Assembly: GCA_963995525.1 (NCBI GenBank)
Contig: OZ023206.1
Coordinates: forward strand, 6,373,317 to 6,437,316
Length of the DNA: 64,000 nt
Direction: 5' to 3'
Origin: Escarpia spicata
Lineage: Eukaryota; Annelida; Polychaeta; Sabellida; Siboglinidae
The notes below the pieces were generated by a model that was not told the DNA's origin, made no database searches, and saw only the letters and a list, made by a program, of their open reading frames with translations. The position numbers and the translations under genes are program-made. Positions 55,827-64,000 of the stretch are shown in pieces (within the stretch, counting starts at the first letter, position 1; each line of letters starts with the position of its first letter).

Positions 55827-57484
55827 GTAAGTTTGCATTGTCGCTGATTGCTGCGTTTTAGCCAGCGTTGGGCTGACCATTTGTGTGTTTTGTTGTCCCG
55901 TAGTTCCAATTCCTATTGTCTTAAGATGTACATTATATATAAATATTAATATTTGATGCCGATAGATTGTTTGCATTTATATTGAAAATCTATCGTTCGG
56001 GAATCATGCACGACCGTCATTGTTCAGTCACAGCCGCAGGCTTGGCCTCCGGACGTTATCGTAACTGGTCACACCTCTTGACGCTTAGGCCAAGGCGTAA
56101 TCGTAAGCTATGTAGAATATAGAAAGTTAATGGAATATGAAGTAAATTGCTTAGCTCAAACACCGTCCATCTAGTCGACAATATCATTGTCTGGTACTGG
56201 GTATAAAAATCGTCATATTGGGAATGTTATGTCAATTTGTTCAATTCCATCTGAGTCGGTGCCTGTGGGTTAAAGACAAAGGTTTATTAAAATGGCAGCT
56301 AGCTGCAGCTGCAATCGTTAATAAATCCAATGCATCTGAGCAAAATTTATCTTGCGGTTAAATACCGTAATTCACGTTAAAGTTAACATTTCTGCCCCCT
56401 TCTTCAAAACGAGTACAGGTGGAGGATGTCTGGAGAGCTGTAATAAATAGGTTTCAAGTGTATTTTTATCACTCACACCAACCTAGTAGTAGACATGACA
56501 TATGTATACATAAGTAGACATGACATATGTATAACATAAACAATTACATAGTATGTCATCACCACCGTGAAGCAACGACTGGCTGAAGAAACTGAATGGT
56601 TTCATGAAGCACTGAGGATGCAACGCTCATATACTTTTGCAACTATTTCCACCACGTAAAATGTTCAGAGCATTACCAAAATGACAGAAAGCTGTTGAAT
56701 TGATAGTTCAATGGCGTCACTACTGGGCGAGTAGTGGAAATAGTGAATACCCTGAAGCATGAGCTATCCCCAGTCTCGTTGTCTGTGGCCACACTTGGAG
56801 GTAACATGAACTCGATACCATAGGCATATATGGCCAGTGTCTTGATGGCTGGACTTCGCACACTCTTTGAACATCCAGTAACAGAATCTGAAAGACTTAC
56901 ACAACCTGCGAAAAATAACCTGCTCAACTGCCATGCACTAACAGGTTAATTATGATTCAACATCAGTATTTAGTGGTAACGTGAAGAAGTCGAGTTTGCT
57001 AAATTTCCAGAACCAACCACAGGTCAGGGTGGGAACTTGCACGGGCTGGATAAGTTGTGTGTCATCTATTTTATGGCACACATTCGTGGGTAGCTAACCG
57101 TCGACCCTGCCAGGATCCACCTCTTTGGGTCTGGCGAAGTTACCCCTTCCCCGACCCTAGAACTTCATATTCCACACGTTAACCACCACGCTAAGATTTG
57201 GTTGCAGGCAGATCAGAAATATATAGATATATAGTCTCACATTGACACATATACGATGAAGAAGGTATCAGTTTGCTGTCTGGGCATGGCTATCCCCTAT
57301 TGTATGTAGATGTCTGTGGATGCCATTCAAAGTACAGGACTGCTCGGTGAACTGGCTCGATCGTTTTTGTAATGCTGACGATGCCATTCTACATCCTGCA
57401 TGTGCTTGTAATTGACTCAGTTGCCAGATCAGCAGGAACTTGGCTGAAGCGCCTTTTGGTCCTTTTCACAACAACTTCTTTTAT
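55827..57484. other. no gene recognised
   Basis: Short ORFs on both strands, such as RLAEETEWFHEALRMQRSYT (56580-56640, plus) and a minus frame at 56673-56927, lack recognisable domains and splice context. Confidence 0.4.
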
Positions 57485-57848
57485 TTAATACTGCAAGAAC
57501 TTCTTGCTGCTGTCTTCTCGAGGTGTTTCATGTCGGCCAGATAGACTGTTCTCTCTCGGGCGGGCATAGTTTGTGTGATTGTAGATAGTCAGCCAATGTA
57601 TAATTGCAGCGAAAGATTCTATATAGTTGCCAATCTTCTCAGCCCAGATGATACCCAGCAGGATCTCCATAATTTCCACGTATTTGAACCACATCCTGAT
57701 GTTTGGATTCCTCCATGAGATATTGAATTAGCTCGTTCCTGCGAACACCTGACAACTGGCCGACTGGGTTGCAGATTTCTAATAGGTGATTGTCACCTCT
57801 CTTCTTCAACATCCTAACTACATTTTGAGCATGTTCTTTGACTTCCAC
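57485..57848 (-). pseudogene. fragment of an uncharacterised invertebrate protein family
   Basis: Two abutting minus frames. The first has KEHAQNVVRMLKKRGDNHLL and EICNPVGQLSGVRRNELIQY. The second, after a shift at 57690, has FKYVEIMEILLGIIWAEKIG, then NYIESFAAIIHWLTIYNHTN and YARP. The string Y..M...LL..I.AE..GN......A...W..IY.HTNYAR occurs in many unannotated invertebrate proteins that I associate with repeat-linked genes. Function unknown. The frameshift and missing ends make this a relic. Confidence 0.5.
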
Positions 57849-58289
57849 GTCATGTTAATGACCACATCATATTAATGACCAAATAAATGTGTATTAATAT
57901 AATAATATATATATTATACCGATAGGAATATGCAAACTGGTTTACTTAAAATAAGTGGGTGTATAAACAACTTTGGTGTACGCAATAAATACGTTTCGAG
58001 AAAATCACGTTTTAAGTTAGATTTTTCCACATATGTATGAGTAAATTAAAAGTTCAAAACCTAATGAAACAGGCAATACATGTACAAATCATGATATATT
58101 TGGTTTTATGCAACGGTGTGCACAAGAACATGTCAATTAATTAATTAAAATATGTTGACACAAGTTTGAGTTTGTGACCATCAACTAACCTTCAAAATCG
58201 AGGATAGCATCCACCCACCCACATCTATCCCCTTATCCCATGAGTGTTGGATTTAGCACAACTTCCTGCTATTAAAAATGCCATTAAAA
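57849..58289. other. AT-rich non-coding
   Basis: No gene, RNA or repeat family recognised. Confidence 0.5.
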
Positions 58290-58529
58290 GTATAATATAA
58301 CATCTTGGCTGACTCACTCTCTGCGGAAAGGCAACTTATCGAAAATTCATCTTTTGATGGTGTTCAGCCTTCGCTACACAGTTTGAGCACCATGATACAA
58401 CTCTATGTCATACTTCATTTTGACTGGGATACAATACACTGTCTAATAGTGTGTAACGTGGCGAGTGTAGGAAAACAAAGTAGCTATGCAATCATTGTGA
58501 TTGTAGAACGTTTGCGGAATGAAGCATAT

Positions 58530-59690
58530 TTGAACATTCATCGTTTAACGATGACCTTGTTTAACCTTCATGCCACAGCGACTGCACCACCCGATAGTTC
58601 CCCGTCGTACTCCGGTTTTACGAGGAGACAGTAGGCTTTCCAACGGTTTGTGACATGGCGTTGAGTAGATAGGCAACGTAGATATATGCAAACGTTGACC
58701 ACACATACTCCATCAACAGACTCCATCAACATACTCCATCAACAGACTCCATCAACAGACTCCATCAACAGACTCCATCAACATACTCCATCAACAGACT
58801 CCATCAACAGACTCCATCAACATACTCCATCAACATACTCCATCAACAGACTCCATCAACATACAGCTCTGTACTCCATCAACAGACTCCATCAACAGAC
58901 TCCATCAACATACTCCATCAACAGACTCCATCAACAGACTCCATCAACAGACTCCATCAACAGACTCCATCAACATACTCCATCAACAGACTCCATCAAC
59001 AGACTCCATCAACAGACTCCATCAACAAACTCCATCAACAGACTCCATCAACAGACTCCATCAACAGACTCCATCAACATACTCCATCAACAGACTCCAT
59101 CAACAGACTCCATCAACATACTCCATCAACAGACTCCATCAACAGACTCCATCAACAGACTCCATCAACAGACTCCATCAACAGACTCCATCAACAGACT
59201 CCATCAACAGACTCCATCAACAGACTCCATCAACAGACTCCATCAACAGACTCCATCAACATACTCCATCAACATACTCCATCAACAGACTCCATCAACA
59301 GACTCCATCAACATACCCCATCAACAGACTCCATCAAATGACCACGTCATTGCAAAAAATCGAATGCTTATCATTTGACAGTGACCTTGTTTGACCTTAG
59401 CTGCTCACTTGCCATATCAGGTAACAGCTCCAAGTCGGAACAGTCTGTTGACGGGGAGGTAACACGCTTTCCAAAAATATATGACCTGACCATTTTCTAG
59501 TTACGTGTAGTAGATATGCAACCATTGCAATATTAAGACGGTCCATTTTCGAAAATATATATTTTGACAATGACCTTGTTTGACCTTGAATTCACGCTTA
59601 CTGCACCACTTGGCAGCTCTACGACAGGCATAGCTGGGTCGGGGAGATGTAGGGCTTTCAAATGATGTAACATATGGGTGTGTGTATGGG
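58530..59690. repeat. degenerate roughly 190-bp tandem repeat around a minisatellite
   Basis: Blocks reading gaccttgtttgacctt, then actgcacca, cagctc and gctttcaa recur near 58550, 59380 and 59565. A 13-bp array lies between the first and second copies. Confidence 0.55.
58705..59336. repeat. 13-bp minisatellite (about 48 units)
   Basis: The unit is ctccatcaacaga or ctccatcaacata, with one interruption (gctctgta near 58865). The Asp-Ser-Ile-Asn-rich plus ORF across it is an artefact of a stop-free unit. Confidence 0.97.
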
Positions 59691-60396
59691 GGGCCATTTA
59701 AGTCGGTCCGTTAGGTAGTTTTACCGCTCGCCTATATTACTTCTGATTTAGTCATTTTTAGGGTTAGCCTATTTTTATTTGCTCATAGTAAGCTCTTTAA
59801 ATGCAAGTTTAACGAATCGTCACTAGTTATTATGGTAGTACTGTTCAGTTGTCAAATATAGACTGTTTCCCCACCCACCCTAATTTTTATGTGTAGTTAA
59901 CCGGTATATATTATGTACAGGTATATCAACCACGTGCTTATACCACGCAACACATAAGTCTATGACTTCAGCTATGTCCTTTCAGCAGCAGCAGCAGCAG
60001 CAAACCATACTGTGCATGTATTATGTTGTTGTTGTTGTTGAATAAACGTTCATTCATTCATTCATTCATTCATTCATTCATTCGTACTAACACCCTGTCG
60101 GTTTTTTGTTCCTTGAAGTGAGCAGTCTGCCCAATATGTAATTTTTGAAGAAAGGAGCCAGATTTAACTTGGCAGTGTTGTCTCAAAATACCGATTTTGG
60201 CATTTTTTTCTCAAAAAGTTGGCCAACAATCATGCTTTACGCAGATATATAGCATTACTGAATCACTGCATTCTAAGTGAACTATATCTTGATGCAAACG
60301 AGGATGGTGACAGAAGTTTCACGTTTTAATGGTCATGCCGTAAAATGTTATTTCGTGACGTCATTATTCGGTTTAGTGAATATTTTGTTACACGGT
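59691..60396. repeat. non-coding with (cag)n, (gtt)n and (attc)n runs
   Basis: cagcagcag at 59985-60002, gttgttgtt at 60023-60040, and cattcattcatt at 60049-60083. The order gttgttgaataaacgttcattcattc looks like the 3' tail of a LINE or SINE. No gene. Confidence 0.6.
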
Positions 60397-60756
60397 CATA
60401 GGCGGATCCAAGGGGCCTGGGGGGGGGGGGGGCAGTGCCCACATAGACCTTATGAATTTGGTGTGTCCGCAGACCGACCTTTCATAATGGGACCACGCGA
60501 CCGTGCCCCCTTGATCGTTTTAAATTTTGAAAAGTGCCCCCGTTGTTATAATGATAAGGTGAAGTTACGGCGACGCAGCGGCAAAAAATGTCAACAACAC
60601 CCATACCCCCTCCTGTCTTCAGATATCCAGCCGAGACAGCGGAGCGGCTGAAGTTACGCCGGCGTGTTAGCGACAACATTTCGACTACACCATTTGGTTC
60701 GGCCGCCAGTGGACGTTTGTGTGCCCACCCAGACTCGCTTTCTTGATCCGCCTCTG
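60397..60756. mobile_element. 360-bp TIR element (MITE)
   Basis: The ends are CATAGGCGGATCCAAG on the left and, reversed, CAGAGGCGGATCAAGA on the right. The direct repeat ACGGT flanks both sides (60392-60396 and 60757-60761). It contains a 14-G run at 60419-60432 and no transposase. The TIR style recalls hAT-like MITEs, but 5 bp is short for hAT target duplications. Confidence 0.6.
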
Positions 60757-60761
60757 ACGGT

Positions 60762-61494
60762 GGTAACGATACGGTAACGACGAGTCCAGCGAGTCGTAAT
60801 ATGTTAACATACGGCTGTTCATTCTCCAGATATGGACTATTGTATTCCCCCGCCCCTTAGTTTTGGTCAACGCAACGTACTTTGCTTATGTGCATTTTTT
60901 TCATGTTACAAAAAACTCGCATATATATCGTGAAGAACTTGTTATGCTAGGTGCCCGGTGGTGTGGGCTACGTATTTATGAAAAGAACAAGCCGTTTTCT
61001 ACGCACATTTATGATACTAGGCGTCCGGCATATAACAAGAATGCTTATTTGGTGAATAATGAATGACCCCGCCATTCGTCAATGGCGCGGGCGGACACAT
61101 ATGAGTTGGGCAGTGCATACATTTCATTGTATACCCAAGGCTGAATTTTAGTCGCCGTTTTTTATAAGTTGTAATACGATGTAGCAAAACGAACATTGAT
61201 TCAAATATAAAATGTAAAATGTAAAATTAGTCTTTTGGTTATCCCGTTTTTCTATGTAGGATCGGTTGTCCGGAAACACGACAGTGATCAATCGGATTTA
61301 AACCAATGGCCCGTCGGGATGGAAAAGTATGAAAACTGGTGGCCCGAACTGGCCCGACAGCTTCCAAAAAGGCGCCGGGCCAGCGGACATGTAATAATGT
61401 CGAAATCTGAAGGCCGCCGACCGCGTTTGAAAAGTCAGTGTGAGTTCTAGTTTTGTATAAAAACAAATTGTTATTTTATGTTTACGCAGCTTAC
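60762..61494. other. no gene recognised
   Basis: Short ORFs only. Probably intronic DNA of the EGF gene. Confidence 0.4.
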
Positions 61495-61540
61495 AAATTT
61501 GGCAGTTGGTTCCACTGTATCCTGCTCTACAAGTGCAAGT
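61495..61540 (-). pseudogene. EGF exon remnant fused to a minisatellite
   Basis: The donor-side half of an EGF exon (CTCRAGYSGTNCQI before donor gtaagc) runs upstream straight into an array of its own codons (NKYTCTC). The N-terminal cysteines are lost. Confidence 0.75.
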
Positions 61541-61745
61541 GTACTTTTCAACAAGTGCAGGTGTACTTGTTAACAAGTGCAGGTGTACTTGTTCAACAAG
61601 TGCAGGTGTACTTGTTAACAAGTGCAGGTGTACTTGTTCAACAAGTGCAGGTGTACTTGTTAACAAGTGCAGGTGTACCTGTTCAACAAGTGCAGGTGTA
61701 CTTGTTAACAAGTGCAGGTGTACTTGTTCAACAAGTGCAGGTATA
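61541..61745. repeat. 22/23-bp minisatellite grown from an EGF exon
   Basis: Alternating aacaagtgcaggtgtacttgtt and a copy with an extra c give a 45-bp dimer repeated about 4.5 times. Each unit is itself nearly palindromic (aacaagt...acttgtt). The minus strand echoes the EGF codons NKYTCTC. Confidence 0.9.
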
Positions 61746-62577
61746 CATGCAAACTAATAATTCCTTATATATATATATATATAAAATGATTAGTTTGCAT
61801 GTATGGCAGTGGCACATTTAGGAAACACGAATTGTCGAATCTCGCTTTACGGTCAACTCGCAATTATGGTCACATATAGTTTAAATGGCTAAAAGCCAAT
61901 AATACTTGACCTGGACATTTCTTAGTTAGCACTAAACAAATAAGCAATACTGAATTATCCTTCCTACTTGATGAACATTTTCACGAATGGATATTGCCAC
62001 TGCGCGACAATCATATGGGGCAATCATGACTTATGGTAGAACCTAAGTTGTTTTCTTAATCGTTACGTATATCACAATGACAGTGGCGAACAACGCTATA
62101 ACATGCTGCATGAATGTGTTCAATATTACTTCCGAATATGTCTGCCTTCGTGATAAGAGACAAAAAAGGTCGTGTGACAAGGGTATTTGAGGTTTCCTCT
62201 AATCAAGTAATGTAGAATATGCTTCTCTCTTATTCGCCCACAACCCTTGGGCGATCACACTCCTGGACACTCCATCAATTGAAATACACTATGCAAATTG
62301 TGCCAGCCGGACTACCGTACATATCATTATTTTCATTACGTATTTTGGCAACCTATGATGGAATTCCACCTGTTGTGAGATTTTAGGCAGGCCGAAGGGA
62401 TGATCGTTAAAGACACATTCTACTCTATAATAATAATATGATAACTTGTTTTGCGTATAATTCCTAGGAAAACCAAACTTGAAGGCGCATGAAGAAATGA
62501 GGGTTAGTCAATCTCAACAACGGTAGGAACGATTCAAGTTGTCAGCAATATTTAGATAATGCTCCAGGACAATTGCA
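61746..62577. other. no gene recognised
   Basis: AT-rich intron-like DNA. A short inverted pair (catgcaaactaat at 61745-61757, attagtttgcatgta at 61789-61803) flanks a (ta)n run. Confidence 0.5.
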
Positions 62578-62646
62578 TCTGTAATAGCTATTGTCATGCA
62601 ATGTTCCGCCAATTCTGCGAGGGCTGCTGCAGCATTCATTAATATG
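62578..62646 (-). pseudogene. decayed EGF exon
   Basis: The minus strand reads HINECCSSPRRIGGTLHDNS and YYRCNCPG. Two cysteines of the EGF pattern are replaced (PC to PR, TC to TL) and no usable donor follows, so the domain could not fold. Confidence 0.6.
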
Positions 62647-63029
62647 TATAAATAACTAATTATTAGTATGCATATGTTACCAATTCGGTAAACACGAAAT
62701 GAAGTTGGTCACCTTGGAAATATAGCCTCGCATATATTTTCAGCTTAATTAATTCCCAAGTGATTTCCAGAACAGTTAAAAGAAGAAAGTAAGTTTCTGT
62801 GTTGCGGCCACCTCGCCATTCTCATCGGGTGAACAAAATTTATGTCAACTACGACAATGTTTCATGGTTATCGCAGGAATAGTTTAGTATTATTTCCGTA
62901 TTTTTCGAACGACTCCGACAGTTTTAGTCATAACACAATATACTCATGTGAAAAGGGTATTTCTCGTTTTGTTGCAACATTTAGTAAATATTATCGTGCA
63001 ACGAAGTAAATTATCTTTGCGCAGCCTAC

Positions 63030-63110
63030 CTGTCTGAGAGTTGTTCCCCGTGTATCCTGCTCGACACGAGCAACTGTAATAGCCTTCGTAGTCATTGCAA
63101 TGAATATACC
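63030..63110 (-). pseudogene. EGF exon, degenerate C-terminal half
   Basis: The minus strand reads YIHCNDYEGYYSCSCRAGYT and GNNSQTG before donor gtaggc. The last cysteine is changed to Ser and the first half is absent. Most upstream EGF trace of the gene in this window. Confidence 0.6.
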
Positions 63111-63212
63111 TTAACCATATCACTTTATATGTACCGGTGTATATATATATATACATATATACATATAAAGGCATGTACATATATTACGGATAACTAAAAC
63201 AAATGCAAGTAA

Positions 63213-63290
63213 AGGCCGTGTGGTGGTAGCCTTGTGATAGATCACCAGCCTCTGAATCGAGGCTCCTGTGTTCTAATCCTGTTGTTGTCG
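63213..63290 (+). mobile_element. putative tRNA-derived SINE head
   Basis: ggccgtgtggtggtagcctt resembles a pol III box A, and gtgttctaatcc about 40 bp on resembles box B. Between them gcctctgaatcgaggc can form an anticodon-like stem-loop. No CCA end or full cloverleaf, so it is not a tRNA gene. Confidence 0.45.
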
Positions 63291-63409
63291 TCTCGATCCT
63301 TCGCAAAGCACGTTCACTCCACGTTGACAAGTTCGCTCTGCTCAACGAATGACTATTTGTCTACGAATAGTCTTCGCGCAGTGCTTGAACAAGCTCGATT
63401 GAACAGGTG

Positions 63410-64000
63410 TGTCATGGATTGAAGTGTAATCACCCTGAACAGGTGTGCCACGGAGTGAAGTGTAATCACCCTGAACAGGTGTGCCACGGAGTGAAGTGTA
63501 ATCACCCTGAACAGGTGTGCCACGGAGTGAAGTGTAATCATCCTGACCAGGTGTGCCACGGAGTGAAGTATAATCACTCTGAACAGGTGCCACTGAGTGA
63601 AGTGTAATCAACCTGAACAGGTGTGTCTCGGAGTGAAGTGTAATCACTCTGACCAGGTGTGCCACGGAGTGAAGTGTAATCATCCTGACCAGATGTGCCA
63701 CGGAGTGAAGTGTAATCACCCTGAACAGGTGTGCCACGGAGTGAAGTGTAATCATCCTGACCAGATGTGCCTCGGAGTGAAGTGTAATCATCCTGACCAG
63801 GTGTGGCTATGGAGTGAAGTGTAATCACCCTGAACAGGTGTGCCACGGAGTGAAGTGTAATCACTCTGACCAGGTGTGCCACGGAGTGAAGTGTAATCAT
63901 CCTGACCAGATGTGCCACGGAGTGAAATGTAATCATCCTGACCAGGTGTGCCACGGAGTGAAGTGTAATCATCCTGACCAGGTTTGCCACGGAGTGAAGT
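63410..64000. repeat. 36-bp minisatellite running off the window
   Basis: About 16 units of aacaggtgtgccacggagtg-aagtgtaatcaccctg, with one deleted unit near 63585. A 36-bp unit is 12 codons, so both strands show spurious ORFs (CHGVKCNHPEQV and SVAHLFRVITLH phases). Confidence 0.95.

Noticed and set aside
56673..56927. 84-codon minus ORF as a host gene
   Set aside because: No recognisable domain, start context or splice partners; left as unassigned.
58686..59378. 230-codon Asp-Ser-Ile-Asn repeat ORF
   Set aside because: 13-bp minisatellite without regulatory or homology support.
61235..61466. Overlapping ORFs of about 70 codons on both strands
   Set aside because: No homology recognised and compositionally ordinary; likely chance ORFs in an intron.
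63213..63290. Functional tRNA gene
   Set aside because: Box-like motifs only; no paired acceptor stem or complete cloverleaf. Better read as a SINE head.
63410..64000. CRISPR-like array
   Set aside because: Units are contiguous with no unique spacers, in an animal genome. The same holds for the 53-, 63- and 13-bp arrays.

Overview
The window is eukaryotic, from a repeat-rich animal genome. It holds symmetric phase 1-1 EGF exons with GT/AG splice borders, several metazoan clades of non-LTR retrotransposon, a decayed Maverick/Polinton (adintovirus-like) element, a pogo-type transposase relic and many minisatellites. The EGF-array gene and the CR1, L2-like and CFDP2-type LINEs fit a marine invertebrate, perhaps a lophotrochozoan such as an annelid. 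The sequence alone does not fix the taxon. Almost nothing here looks like an intact host gene.

Layout. 1-7550 is a 53-bp minisatellite that runs in frame out of the reverse transcriptase (RT) of a LINE (LINE-A, minus strand, 7551-15310). LINE-A is also disrupted by two further coding-derived minisatellites (50 bp and 24 bp), a fold-back inverted duplication, a small TIR element and a 3.8-kb composite insertion. 16587-29592 holds the Polinton remnant: membrane protein, fibre-like mini-ORF, double-jelly-roll capsid protein, minor capsid-like protein, packaging ATPase, integrase and protein-primed PolB. It is cut by a second LINE-A fragment, an L1-like element carrying a 63-bp array, a 191-bp MITE and a 1.3-kb insertion.

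31302-49050 and 61495-63110 carry exons of a minus-strand gene for a secreted or surface multi-EGF protein. Its last coding exon is at 31302-31762. The EGF exons multiplied by tandem segmental duplications that carried an L2-like LINE along. A CR1 element is nested in one of these LINEs, and a second CR1 copy lies at 50711-54803 with an intact esterase-type ORF1. Next to it is a pogo transposase relic (49136-50407). 55639-57848 has two fragments of unknown cellular or transposon-related genes. The rest is satellites, small TIR elements and a tRNA-like SINE head, ending in a 36-bp array that runs off the window.

The most unusual pattern is recurrent. At least five of the tandem arrays can be read as expansions of coding sequence: three from LINE-A, one from the PolB tail and one from an EGF exon. 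Each flows directly, in frame or nearly so, from the parent coding sequence.
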